DNA from: Asterias rubens
Taxonomy: Eukaryota > Echinodermata > Asteroidea > Forcipulatida > Asteriidae
DNA: 64,000 nt
NCBI RefSeq assembly: GCF_902459465.1
Contig: NC_047070.1
Span: 9,530,001-9,594,000 of the forward strand
Reading direction: 5' to 3'
The notes below the pieces were generated by a model, which saw only the letters and a list, made by a program, of their open reading frames with translations, made no database searches and was not told the DNA's origin. Each line of letters starts with the position of its first letter. Position 1 is the first letter of the stretch. Positions 24,590-38,105 of this stretch are shown here, one piece after another. Position numbers and translations under genes: made by a program.

Positions 24590-27000
24590 TAAAAAATCGC
24601 CGATAACGTGGTCAAAATCCCAGACCCGCATTGACACGTTTGGAACTAGCCTATCCCCATAATAAGTCACGGGAGTGGTTATTTCTCAATGTGAGCGAAT
24701 GAACCCGTAAAATGGCTTAATTTTATGACGGTTAGGACACATGTTCCCCCACAATCACACACCTCGTAAAAATTGCTGATAACGTGGTCAAAATCACAAT
24801 CCAATCATTTACACATTTGGAACTCTCCCCTTAATAAAGTCACGAGAGTGTGGTTTATTTCTCTGTTGAGCGAATGAACCCATATAATGGCTTTTCTTTA
24901 TGACGGCGCAACACGCGTTAAATGAATGGGAGGCTACGCGTAAAGAAAGGCTCATAACTCGGGTTCATTCGCGAATACGAGCAAGAACGCCTCCCATTGG
25001 TTTGTCACGTTGAGAGACTCCAATGTGCTCACTATGTGGATTAGGATTGTACCGAAGATATGACCGATTTGCAACAAGTGAAAATCGCATACTGTGTGCG
25101 GGCAATATTACCACAAAAGTATCCCGATTTCAATGGTTCAATAGCCTCGAAATCCGACTTTGGAAATTAACGTAAAATGTATGGTGTGACTTTGTCAGGC
25201 TAGTCATAGTTTGGATCTGACAAATTATGAGTCAATTTAGATCGCCTAGTACCATCTCTTTGTGTATGTGGTGAGTACTACGAAAATATCCATAACTGGG
25301 GTAGAATATTGCTGCGCCTTTATAGGTGCACCACACCAGATTCCCCGTTGCCTTCAGTATTAAAAGGCGGTTCTGCAGAAACTGGCAGCTCATGAATGTT
25401 GAACCTTGTAAATGAGCATTTTCTTATACAGAGAGGCCTCGCTAACAAGTGACACATCAGCACACAGGAAAACAATCATATCTGAGGTTCGGCAACGCTC
25501 AGACCGAGAACCGTCGGTCGGGTCAGGTGCTGTTTGAATGGTTGATAACTGCTGCGGCGTACACAGTTGCTGCCCCAAATGCCATTTGCTGCCCCCAAAT
25601 GGTTTTGAATGGTGGTGCAGCTGATACAGAATCCTATGAGAGGGTGCACCCCTCCAAATAATCTCCCATAGCACACAGTGCCAAATGCTTAATATTCAAA
25701 AATACACGAAAAATACTTAAAAGTCTCACAGCTTTTAACTTGAAAGGGAAAATTATTGATTGACTCTTTAACTTTTGTATTCTCTGCTCAATTTTATATG
25801 GGGAGTCCCTGGGCCCGTCGAGTTTATTCTCCCTCCAAGTCAAAACACCCCTTTACAGGTCTAATTTTCAAAACGTCCGAGCATCATCAATCTTGAAAAA
25901 TTTCCCCACACCTCTCAGCAAATAGAACCACTTAGTTCTGGGCCTAATGTCATCCAAAATACCTCAAGCACAACCGACAGGGTCACAAATTGGGCAACAT
26001 TTTTACACTAAAACACCATCTGTCTTATGGGCCTACAAAATATTAATGAGCTCGACGCTGTGTTTTCTCCTATTTGGTGGGATGGGGTGCACCCATGAGG
26101 ATCGTTTTGAATGGGGTGTATGCTGGCTACCATTCAAAATTAATTCACTAACCAACCCCATTTAGTTTACAAACATGGTTCAGCACCAACGGCACACTAC
26201 CGTCAAACATCGATCGACCCGACCCGACCGACCGACCCGACGACGACGCTTCTCGGTCCGAGCTTCGTTGAACCTCAGATATGAGTGTATTTTTGTGCTG
26301 ATGGGTGTCGCTTATTAGCGATGCATTTTCCAAGTAAGAAAATGCCCATTGTACAGGTTCAACATGCACGAGCTGTCAGATTCTCTGCAAAACAGCCTTT
26401 TAACACTGAAAGCAACGGGGAATCTGGTGTGGTTGCTTGCGATAGGCGCAGCAACATTTCACCCAGTTATGGATGTTTCATAGTAAACACCACATACACA
26501 AAGAGATGGTTCTAGGCGATCTAAATTATTCATAATAATTTGCCAGTTCCAACTACGCCATTCACGACAAAGTCGCATTTATACGTTTTACGTTAATTTC
26601 CAAAGTTGGATTCCGAGGCTATTGAAATGGGGATATTTTTGTGGTTGTATTGCCCGCGCATAACTATGTTCACTTGTTGCAAATCGTTCATATCTTCGGT
26701 GCAATCCCAGTCAACATAGTGAGCACATTGGAGTCTCTCAACGTGATAAACCAATGGGAGGCGTTGTTGCTCAGATTCGCGAATGAACCTGAGTTTATGA
26801 GCTTCTCTTTATGCGTAGCCTCCCATTCATTTAACGTGGTGTTTGAACTATCATAAAATTAAGCCATTTTACGGGTTCATTCGCTCAAATTGAGAAAAAA
26901 CTTACTCCCGTGACTTTTTATTGTGGAGCTTAGTTCCAAATGTGTCAAATGAGGGGATCGTGATTTTGACCACGTTATCGGCATTTTTGGGTGGTGCAAA
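24590..27000. mobile_element. Long inverted-repeat element, about 2.4 kb, arms about 0.8-0.95 kb
   Basis: The left arm (24590-25530) and right arm (26205-27000) are diverged inverted copies. Both ends carry CCGATAACGTGGTCAAAATC or its complement. Shared landmarks include GGGTTCATTCGCGAAT, GAGACTCCAATGTGCTCACT, GGGCAATATTACCACAAAA, CATAACTGGGGT, AACCTTGTAAATG and a GGGTC/GACCC run at the inner edge. The middle has two related AATGGTTTTGAATGG-bearing pieces. No transposase frame, so non-autonomous. Confidence 0.75.
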
Positions 27001-27348
27001 ACCACACGTAAAATGAACGGGAGGCTGTGCGTGAAGAAAAGCACATAAACTGGTTTGCACACACCTTTTATTCATAGTAGTAAACAAAAACGATGTCTTA
27101 ACGTGGATTCTTAACCGCGCTGAAATGGTGATATTTCGAAATAACCTCTCCCAGTACCACTCCCGTGACTTTCTTATGGGAAGAGTTCCAAACGCGTCAA
27201 TGAGGGCATCGTGATTTTGACCACGTCTTTTATCAGCAAAGCGTGACCTCCAGCGCATTTTCCCCTATCTTCGTCTAGAAAGAACACCCTTTACATACTG
27301 AATATTCATAATAAAGAGGAGGATTAACCAATAGGATCATAAACATCA
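27001..27348. repeat. Partial extra arm copy
   Basis: Repeats pieces of the neighbouring arm: CACGTAAAATGAACGGGAGG, CACTCCCGTGACTTTCTTAT, GAGTTCCAAACG and TGACCACG. A broken nested copy of the long inverted-repeat family. Confidence 0.5.
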
Positions 27349-27979
27349 GAGCGATGATGGAACCCCGCGGTTCATGATCGACCCATAAAAACGGCAACAA
27401 AGGTACATCAAAACGGGATCGTGTTTACTCATTATTCCAAACGTAACCACGAGAGGGCACTAGATAGAACTAAAAATCAGCGTATGCTGATTTCAAATTG
27501 TGTATCAACTTGCTTAGAAGACACTTGTGCACTTTGCGCGTATACGCTGATTTTTAGTTCAATCTATCTATCTTGTTGAAAAAACAAGCTCAGGAGGGAA
27601 GACTGACTCATTGTGAACACGCACATGATTATTAGCACTGAGCAAACCTCATGGACAGCCATTTAGAAAAGAGTTTTTTACACACACCGTGGTCGCGTTT
27701 TCGCTGTTGTTAATGAATTTTCTATTTAAGACACGGTGTGCCTTGGCTCCCACCATTTTAAGACAAAGTACGGGGTTTGGTCATATAAAAAAGTATTAAA
27801 TAGGTAAAGGAAGGTTTAACTTGTTCTATCTTACTTTCCAAGTATAAAGAAAACTCGTCTTCATGAAGAAAATTCGCCTCTAAATCTGTAAACTTTCAGA
27901 CTGCGCATGCGCACGTCTTGTTTGGACACAAACTTCGGCACAGATTTCCCCGAATTTCGCGGGGTTCCATCATCGCTCT
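27349..27979. mobile_element. 631-bp element with 22-bp exact terminal inverted repeats
   Basis: AGAGCGATGATGGAACCCCG at the left end and its exact complement at the right. A second dyad lies inside: GATAGAACTAAAAATCAGCG near 27463 and its near-complement ending near 27570. No coding frame. Confidence 0.65.
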
Positions 27980-28169
27980 ACCGTACACTACAGGATTTGT
28001 TTTAGCCTGCTTACGACCTGAAACCATCCGGCTACGGTGGTATATAATGCCCACAGGTTGCAGCTCAAAACCATCTGAATGGTTTTGAGAAGTAATACAA
28101 GCTTATCACCAACACTGCTCATGGTACTGCCCGGGATGTGTGTACGAAAATGTGGTTTTGAATGGTGTA
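27980..28169. repeat. Left shoulder of the satellite
   Basis: ACACTACAGGATTTGTTTTA, then CTCAAAACCATCTGAATGG and CATGGTACTGCC; the same blocks recur at 38710-38810 and, inverted, at 37228-37270 and 38990-39060. The interior of the long inverted-repeat family. Confidence 0.6.
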
Positions 28170-31100
28170 TCAGTAGGAGGCCTACTGATTATACACCATT
28201 AAAAACACTCAAAAATCACTAACTCAAGTTACAACCATCCTCCCTCTACTGATGCACCATTCAAAACCATTCAAAATTCACTTACTTTTACAACCATGCC
28301 CCTACTGATACACCATTCAAAACCATTCATAATCCACTAACTTTTACAACCATCCTCCCTCTACTGATACACCATTCAAAACCATTCAAAATTCACTAAC
28401 TTTTACAACCATCCCCCCTCTACTGATACACCATTCAAAACCATTCAAAATTCACTAACTTTTACAACCATCCCCCCTCTACTGATACACCATTCAAAAC
28501 CATTCAAAATCCACTAACTTTTACAACCATCCTCCCCCTACTGATACACCATTCAAAACCATTCAAAATTCACTCACTTTTACAACCATCCTCCCTCTAC
28601 TGATACACCATTCAAAACCATTCAAAATCCACTAACTTTTACAACCATCCTCCCTCTACCGATACACCATTCAAAACCATTCAAAATCCACTAAGTTTTA
28701 CAACCATCCTCCCTCGACCGATACACCATTCAAAACCATTCAAAAATCACTAACTTTTACAACCATCCTCCCTCTATCGATACACCATTCAAAACCATTC
28801 AAAATTCACTCACTTTTACAACCATCCCCCTACTGATACACCATTCAAAACCATTCAAAAATCACTAACTTTTACAACCATCCTCCCTCTACTGATACAC
28901 CATTCAAAACCATTCAAAATCCACTAACTTTTACAACCATCCTCCCTCTACCGATACACCATTCAAAACCATTCAAAATCCACTAACTTTTACAACCATC
29001 CTCCCTCTACTGATACACCATTTAAAACCATTCAAAAATCACTCACTTTTACAACCATCCCCCCTCTAACGATACACCATTTAAAACCATTCAAAATTCA
29101 CTCACTTTTACAACCATCCTCCCTCTACCGATACACCATTTAAAACCATTCAAAAATCACTCACTTTTACAACCATCCTCCCTCTACCGATACACCATTC
29201 AAAACCATTCAAAAATCACTTACTTTTACAACCACCCTCCCCTACTGATACACCATTCAAAACCATTCAAAAATCACTAACTTTTACAACCATCCTCCCT
29301 CTACCGATACACCATTCAAAACCATTCAAAAATCACTTACTTTTTCAACCACCCTCCCCTACTGATACACCATTCAAAACCATTCAAAAATCACTAACTT
29401 TTACAACCATCCTCCCTCTACCGATACACCATTCAAAACATTCAAAATTCACTCACTTTTACAACCATCCTCCCTCTACCGATACACCATTTAAAACCAT
29501 TCAAAAATCACTCACTTTTACAACCATCCTCCCTCTACCGATACACCATTCAAAACCATTCAAAAATCACTTACTTTTACAACCACCCTCCCCTACTGAT
29601 ACACCATTCAAAACCATTCAAAAATCACTAACTTTTACAACCATCCTCCCTCTACCGATACACCATTCAAAACATTCAAAAATCACTCACTTTTACAACC
29701 ATCCTCCCTCTACCGATACACTATTCAAAACCATTAAAAAATCACTCACTTTTACAACCATCCCCCCTCTACCGATACATGTACACCATTCAAAACCATT
29801 AAAAATTCACTAACTTTTACAACCATCCTCCCTCTACTGATACACCATTCAAAACCATTAAAAGTTCACTAACTTTTACAACCATCCTCCCTCTACCGAT
29901 ACACCATTCAAAACCATTCAAAAATCACCAACTTTTACAACCATCCTCCCTCTACTGATACACCATTTAAAACCATTCAAAAATCACTAACTTTTACAAC
30001 CATCCTCCCTCTACTGATACACCATTCAAAACCATTCATAATCCACTAACTTTTACAACCATCCTCCCTCTACCGATACACCATTCAAAACCATTCAAAA
30101 ATCACTAACTTTTACAACCATCCTCCCTCTACCGATACACCATTCAAAACCATTCATAATCCACTAACTTTTACAACCATCCTCCCTCTACTGATACACC
30201 ATTCAAAACCATTCAAAATCCACTAACTTTTACAACCATCCTCCCTCTACCGATACACCATTCAAAACCATTCAAAATCCACTAACTTTTACAACCATCC
30301 TCCCTCTACTGATACACCATTTAAAACCATTCAAAAATCACTCACTTTAACAACCATCCCCCCTCTAACGATACACCATTTAAAACCATTCAAAATTCAC
30401 TCACTTTTACAACCATCCTCCCTCTACCGATACACCATTTAAAACCATTCAAAAATCACTCACTTTTACAACAATCCTCCCTCTACCGATACACCATTCA
30501 AAACCATTCAAAAATCACTTACTTTTACAACCACCCTCCCCTACTGATACACCATTCAAAACCATTCAAAAATCACTCACTTTTACAACCATCCTCCCTC
30601 TACCGATACACCATTCAAAACATTCAAAAATCACTCACTTTTACAACCATCCTCCCTCTACTGATACACCATTCAAAACCATTCAAAATTCACTCACTTT
30701 TACAACCATCCTCCCTCTACCGATAACCATTTAAAACCATTCAAAAATCACCAACTTTTACAACCATCCTCCCTCTACTGATACACCATTTAAAACCATT
30801 CAAAAATCACTAACTTTTACAACCATCCTCCCTCTACTGATACACCATTCAAAACCATTCATAATCCACTAACTTTTACAACCATCCTCCCTCTACCGAT
30901 ACACCATTCAAAACCATTCAAAAATCACTAACTTTTACAACCATCCTCCCTCTACTGATACACCATTCAAAACCATTCAAAAATCACTAACTTTTACAAC
31001 CATCCCCCTACTGATATACACCATTCAAAACCATTCATAATCCACTAACTTTTACAACCATCCTCCCTCTACTGATACACCATTCAAAACCATTCAAAAT

Positions 31101-34100
31101 CCACTAACTTTTACAACCATCCTCCCTCTACCGATACACCATTCAAAACCATTCAAAATCCAATAACTTTTACAACCATCCTCCCTCTACTGATACACCA
31201 TTTAAAACCATTCAAAAATCACTCACTTTTACAACCATCCCCCCTCTAACGATACACCATTTAAAACCATTCAAAATTCACTCACTTTTACAACCATCCT
31301 CCCTCTACCGATACACCATTTAAAACCATTCAAAAATCACTCACTTTTACAACCATCCTCCCTCTACCGATACACCATTCAAAACCATTCAAAAATCACT
31401 TACTTTTACAACCACCCTCCCCTACTGATACACCATTCAAAACCATTCAAAAATCACTAACTTTTACAACCATCCTCCCTCTACCGATACACCATTCAAA
31501 ACATTCAAAAATCACTCACTTTTACAACCATCCTCCCTCTACTGATACACCATTCAAAACCATTCAAAATTCACTCACTTTTACAACCATCCTCCCTCTA
31601 CCGATAACCATTTAAAACCATTCAAAATTCACTCACTTTTACAACCATCCTCCCTCTGCCGATACACCATTTAAAAACATCCAAAATCCACTTACTTTTA
31701 CAACCATCCTCCCTCTACCGATACACCATTCAAAACCATTCAAAAATCACTAACTTTTACAACCATCCTCCCTCTACTGATACACCATTTAAAACCATTC
31801 AAAATCCACTTACTTTTACAACCATCCTCCCTCTACCGATACACCATTCAAAACCATTCAAAAATCACTAACTTTTACAACCATCCTCCCTCTACTGATA
31901 CACCATTCAAACCATTCAAAATTCACTCACTTTTACAACCATCTTCCCTCTACTGATACACCATTCGAAACCATTCCAAAGTCACTAACTTTTACAACCA
32001 TCCTCCCTCTACCGATACACCATTCAAAACCATTCAAAATTCACTCACTTTTACAACCATCCTCCCTCTACCGATACACTATTCAAAACCATTAAAAAAT
32101 CACTCACTTTTACAACCATCCCCCCTCTACCGATACATGTACACCATTCAAAACCATTAAAAATTCACTAACTTTTACAACCATCCTCACTCTACTGATA
32201 CACCATTCAAAACCATTAAAAGTTCACTAACTTTTACAACCATCCTCCCTCTACCGATACACCATTCAAAACCATTCAAAAATCACTAACTTTTACAACC
32301 ATCCTCCCTCTACTGATACACCATTTAAAACCATTCAAAAATCACTAACTTTTACAACCATCCTCCCTCTACTGATACACCATTCAAAACCATTCATAAT
32401 CCACTAACTTTTACAACCATCCTCCCTCTACCGATACACCATTCAAAACCATTCATAAATCACTAACTTTTACAACCATCCTCCCTCTACCGATACACCA
32501 TTCAAAACCATTCAAAAATCACTAACTTTTACAACCATCCCCCTACTGATATACACCATTCAAAACCATTCATAATCCACTAACTTTTACAACCATCCTC
32601 CCTCTACTGATACACCATTCAAAACCATTCAAAATCCACTAACTTTTACAACCATCCTCCCTCTACCGATACACCATTCAAAACCATTCAAAATCCACTA
32701 ACTTTTACAACCATCCTCCCTCTACTGATACACCATTTAAAACCATTCAAAAATCACTCACTTTTACAACCATCCCCCCTCTAACGATACACCATTTAAA
32801 ACCATTCAAAATTCACTCACTTTTACAACCATCCTCCCTCTACCGATACACCATTTAAAACCATTCAAAAATCACTCACTTTTACAACAATCCTCCCTCT
32901 ACCGATACACCATTCAAAACCATTCAAAAATCACTTACTTTTACAACCACCCTCCCCTACTGATACACCATTCAAAACCATTCAAAAATCACTAACTTTT
33001 ACAACCATCCTCCCTCTACCGATACACCATTCAAAACATTCAAAAATCACTCACTTTTACAACCATCCTCCCTCTACTGATACACCATTCAAAACCATTC
33101 AAAATTCACTCATCCTCCCTCTACCGATAACCATTTAAAACCATTAAAAATTCACTCACTTTTACAACCATCCTCCCTCTGCCGATACACCATTTAAAAA
33201 CATCCAAAATCCACTTACTTTTACAACCATCCTCCCTCTACCGATACACCATTCAAAACCATTCAAAAATCACTAACTTTTACAACCATCCTCCCTCTAC
33301 TGATACACCATTTAAAACCATTCAAAATCCACTTACTTTTACAACCATCCTCCCTCTACCGATACACCATTCAAAACCATTCAAAAATCACTAACTTTTA
33401 CAACCATCCTCCCTCTACTGATACACCATTCAAACCATTCAAAATTCACTCACTTTTACAACCATCTTCCCTCTACTGATACACCATTCGAAACCATTCC
33501 AAAGTCACTAACTTTTACAACCATCCTCCCTCTACCGATACACCATTCAAAACCATTCAAAATTCACTCACTTTTACACCCATCCTCCCTCTACTGATAC
33601 ACCATTTAAAACCATTCAAAATTCACTCACTTTTACAACCATCCTCCCTCTACTGATACACCATTCAAAACCATTCAAAAATCACTAACTTTTACAACCA
33701 TCCTCCCTCTACCGATACACCATTCAAAACCATTCAAAATTCACTCACTTTTACAACCATCCTCCCTCTACCGATACACCATTCAAAACCATTCAAAAAT
33801 CACTCACTTTTACAACCATCCCCCCTCTACCGATACACCATTTAAAACCATTCAAAAATCACTCACTTTTACAACCATCCTCCCTCTACCGATACACCAT
33901 TCAAAACCATTCAAAAATCACTTACTTTTACAACCATCCTCCCTCTACCGATACACCATTCAAAACCATTCAAAAATCACTCACTTTTACAACCATCCTC
34001 CCCCTACTGATACACCATTCAAAACAATTCAAACATCACTAACTTTTACAACCATCCTCCCTCTACCGATACACCATTCAAAACCATTCAAAAGTCACTA

Positions 34101-34605
34101 ACTTTTACAACCATCCTCCCTCTACCGAAGCACCATTTAAAACCATTCAAAATTCACTCACTTTTACAACCATCCTCCCTCTACTGATACACCATTCAAA
34201 ACCAATAAAAAACCACTAACTTTTACAACCATCCCCCCTCTACTGATACACCATTTAAAACCATTCAAAAATCACTAACTTTTACAACCATCCTCCCTCT
34301 ACTGATACACCATTCAAAACCATTCACAATCCACTAACTTTTACAACCATCCTCCCTCTACCGATACACCATTTAAAACCATTCAAAAATCACTAACTTT
34401 TACAACCATCCTCCCTCTACTGATACACCATTCAAAACCATTCAAAATTCACAAACTTTTACAACCATCCTCCCTCTACCGATACACCATTCAAAACCAT
34501 TCAAAATTCACAAACTTTTACAACCATCCCCCTACTTGATACACTTCGACATTATTATACACACCATTCAAAACCATCCAAAAATTACCAACTTTTACAA
34601 CCATC
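28170..34605 (+). repeat. 59-bp satellite array, about 109 units
   Basis: About 6.4 kb of a 59-bp unit: CCATTCAAAACCATTCAAAA, a TCACTAACTTTTACAACCAT block and CCTCCCTCTACCGATACA. Unit variants are distinctive (ACGATAC, TGCCGATAC, a GATACATGTACACC insertion, CCACCCTCCCCTACTG) and recur at fixed distances, showing higher-order duplication. No coding potential. Confidence 0.97.
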
Positions 34606-34612
34606 CTCCCTG

Positions 34613-36537
34613 TAGTCAATTTAGATCGCCTGGTGGTACCAATCTCTTTGTGAATGTGAAATGAAAACATCCATTACTGGGGTAGTTTCTTGTTTGGCCT
34701 ACCCGTTCCGCAAAAAAAGGATATTCAGGGACGCTTTTATGCATCCCGACTGGCCGGTGTAACGGACTCAGAGCTCCGGCGTACTCAGAGCTCCGGATTA
34801 CCAAATACGGTAGTATTACGTCATGTCAAAAACCCTAACCCTAACTAACCCTAACCCACCACTCCTTGTAAAGTTAATTCCAGTGCTTGAACTTCACTCT
34901 TGGAGGGGCATAGCAGTTTTCCCTCTGGTTTCTGAGGGAGAAATGAAAATAATGGTGCAAAAAAACTGGATAATTAGCAAATTATCGTTGGTTGATCGAG
35001 GAGACTTAATGTATAATTATGACCGATTTGCAATAAAATGAAACATCGAAAATAATACCACAAAAATATCCCCATGTGCGGGCAATATTACCACAAAAAT
35101 CACGCAAATTAATGAGTCAATTCGCCTAGTAACATCTGTTTGTGTATGTGGTGATTGCTATGAAAACATCCATAACTGGGGTGAAATGTTGCTGCGCCTT
35201 TGAAGGCGGTAGGCGCAACATTCCCCGTTGCTTTCAGTGTTAAAAGGCGGTTCTGCAGAAAGTGGCATCTCATGAATGTTGAACCTTGTAAATGGGCATT
35301 TTCTTATACGCAAAAGCCTCGATAGTAAGCGACACTCATCAGCACAAAAATACAATCATATCTGAGGTTCAGCGACACTCGGACCGAGAAGCGTCGGGTC
35401 GGGTCGGGTCGGGTCTTCCACGCTGTGTTTGACGGTAGGTAGGGTTTATTGAAACTCATGATCGGTGCCTTTTTATTAAAGGCAGTGGACACTATTGGTA
35501 ATTGTCAAAGACTAGCCTTCACAGTAGGTGTATCTCAGCATATGCATAAAATAACTAACCTGTGAAAATTTGAGCTCAATCGGTCATCGAACTTGCGAGA
35601 TGATAATGAAATTAAAAAACACCCTTGTCACACGAAGTTGTGTGCGTTTTAGATGGTTGATTTCGAGAATTACTTCTTTCTCGAAAACTATGGCACTTCA
35701 GAGGGAGCCGTTTCTCACAATGTTTTATACAATCAACCTCTCCCACAGTGTCCACTGCCTTTAATAAAAAGGCACCGATTATGAGTTTCAACGCCAACGG
35801 CATACATAATACAATAACCACCACAGTCGAGAAACCCTACCGACCGTCAAACACAGCGTGGGAGACGAATTTGCATCGAACGTTCTTGTGACGTCATGCA
35901 AGTAATTGTGGCTTCTTATTGGCCAGCAACTCACCACATTACATTTTCTCCCACCAAAATCGTTGGCAACTGTAAAGAAAAACATAAGGCCCCAAAACGA
36001 GTTGGTAAAGGTGCTTCGCGGCTTCGCCGCTCGCGGTGATAGTCTTTTTTCGTGCGTTACATTTTTGGGGTTGTGCGTGCCATCCGGTGTGCCGCGTGCG
36101 CCTTGACTAAAAAGGCTAGACCCGAACCGACGCTTCTCGGTCCGAGTATCGCTGAACCTCAGATATGATTGTACTTCTTTCTGTGCTGATTGATGAGTGT
36201 CGCTTATTAGCGAGGTTTTTCCGTACAAGAAAATACCCATTTACAAGGTTCAACATTCATGAGATGCCACTTTCTGCAGAACCGCCTTTTAACACTGAAA
36301 GCAACGGGGAATGTTGCGCCTACCGCCTTCATAGGTGCAGCAACATTTCACCCCAGTTATGGATGTTTTCATAGCAATCGCCACATACACAAAGAGATGT
36401 TGTTACTAGGCGATCTAAATTGAATCATAATTTGCCAGATTTTTGTGGTAATATATTGCCCGCACATGGGGTTATTTTGGTGGTTCATTACACATTCACA
36501 AAGAGATCAGTACCACCAGGCGATCTAAATTGACTAA
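34613..36537. mobile_element. 1.9-kb inverted-repeat element between the two satellite arrays
   Basis: Outer ends AGTCAATTTAGATCGCCTGG and complement; inner arms 35110-35475 and 35765-36430 mirror each other and match the 24590-27000 arms. A family 1 MITE occupies the dyad centre. A short CCCTAA run lies at 34829-34857. The stretch 35870-36110, with many CpG, has no counterpart in the left half. Confidence 0.75.
35476..35764 (+). mobile_element. TTAA-flanked MITE, family 1, inserted at the centre of a palindrome
   Basis: Ends TTAAAGGCAGTGGACACTAT and GTGTCCACTGCCTTTAA; slightly shortened inside. The host flanks CGGTGCCTTTTTATTAA and its exact complement show that it entered a TTAA at the dyad centre of the surrounding inverted repeat, with TTAA duplicated. 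Confidence 0.85.
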
Positions 36538-36689
36538 AGTTTTTTAGATCCCATCTCGGGTTGGGTCTCCTTCCATGCAGTTTGGCGGTGGGTTTCTCGA
36601 CGGTGGTGATGGCGGTTGTGTGTCGGTTGGTTCTGAACCCCTTTTCCCTTCTTGAAATAAGTTGATACACAATTTGAAACCGTTCAAAT

Positions 36690-37218
36690 GAACGGTTTTG
36701 AATGGTGAATCAGTAGAGGGAGGATGGTTGTAAAAGTTAGTGATTTTTGAATGGTTTTGAATGGTGTATCAAGTAGGGGAGGATGGTTGTAAAAGTTTGT
36801 GATTTTTGAATGGTTTTGAATGGTGTATCAGTAGGGGAGGATGGTTGTAAATGTTAGTAATTTTTGAATGGTTTTGAATGGTGTATCAGTAGAGGGAGGA
36901 TGGTTGTAAAAGTTAGTGGATTTTGAATGGTTTTAAATGGTGTATAAGTAGAGGGAGGATGGTTGTAAAAGTTAGTGATTTTTGAATGGTTTTAAATGGT
37001 GTATCGGTAGAGGGAGGAAGGTTGTAAAAGTTAGTGGATTTTGAATGGTTTTAAATGGTGTATAAGTAGAGGGAGGATGGTTGTAAAAGTTATTGATTTT
37101 TGAATGGTTTTAAATGGTGTATCGGTAGAGGGAGGAAGGTTGTAAAAGTTAGTGAATTTTGAGTGGTTTTAAATGGTGTATCAGTAGGGGGAGGATGGTT
37201 GTAAAAGTTAGTGGATTT
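36690..37218 (-). repeat. Mirror-image 59-bp satellite array, 9 units
   Basis: The same unit as 28170-34605, reverse-complemented (TTTTGAATGGTTTTGAATGG, GTGTATCAGTAGAGGGAGGA). The two arrays face each other across the element at 34613-36537. Confidence 0.95.
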
Positions 37219-37299
37219 CAACATCAGTTTTGTACACACACGGCAGTACCGTTGGAGCAGTGTTGATGGTAGTCGAGATACCTACCGCCAAACAGCTTG

Positions 37300-38105
37300 A
37301 AAGGGAAGGAGACCCGACCCGACCCGACCCGACCGACGCTTCTCGGTGTGTTGTGTCGCTGAACCTCATATATGATTGTACTTCTGTGCTGATGAGTGTC
37401 GCTTATTAGCGAGGCTTTTCCGTACAAGAAATTGCCCATTTACAAGGTTCAACATTCGTGCGCTGCCACATTCTGCAAAACCCTATTTTACCACGAAAAG
37501 CTATGGGGAATCTGGTGTGGTTGCGCCTACATTGGTGCAGCAATATTTCAACCCATGTATGGATGTTTTCATTGCAATCACCACATACACAAAGAGATTG
37601 TTCTAAGCGATCTTAATTTACTCAAGTTTGCCAGATCCTAACTGTGGGAGCCCGGACAAAGTCGCACCATACGTGTTACGTTAACTTCCAAAGTTGGATT
37701 CTGAGGCTATTGAACCATTGAAATGGGGATATTTTTGTGGTAATATTGCCCGCACAAAATAATACATGTACGATGATTCCACTTGTTGCAAATCTGTCAT
37801 ATCTTCGGTACAATCCTAATCCACATAGTGAGCACATTGGAGTCTCTCAACGTGACAAACCAATCGGAGGCGTTCTTGCTCAAATTCGCGAATGAACCCA
37901 AGTTATGAGCATTTCTTTAAGCGTAGCCTCCCATTCATTTAACGTGGTGTTGTACGTCATAAAATTCAGCCATTTTACGGGTTCATTCACTCAAATTGAG
38001 AAATAACCACTCGCGTGACTTTATTATGGGAGAGTTCCAAATGTGTCCATGTGGGGTCTGGGGTTTTGACCACGTTATCGGCAAATGTTTTGCAACAAGT
38101 AAAAA
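37300..38105. mobile_element. Long inverted-repeat family, arm in right orientation
   Basis: Begins with four GACCC repeats, then CGCTTCTCGG, and continues through all arm landmarks to GACCACGTTATCGGC. Corresponds to 26205-27000. Confidence 0.75.

Noticed and set aside
28170..34605. CRISPR-like array
   Set aside because: There are no unique spacers; the whole 59-bp unit is repeated and the context is animal DNA.
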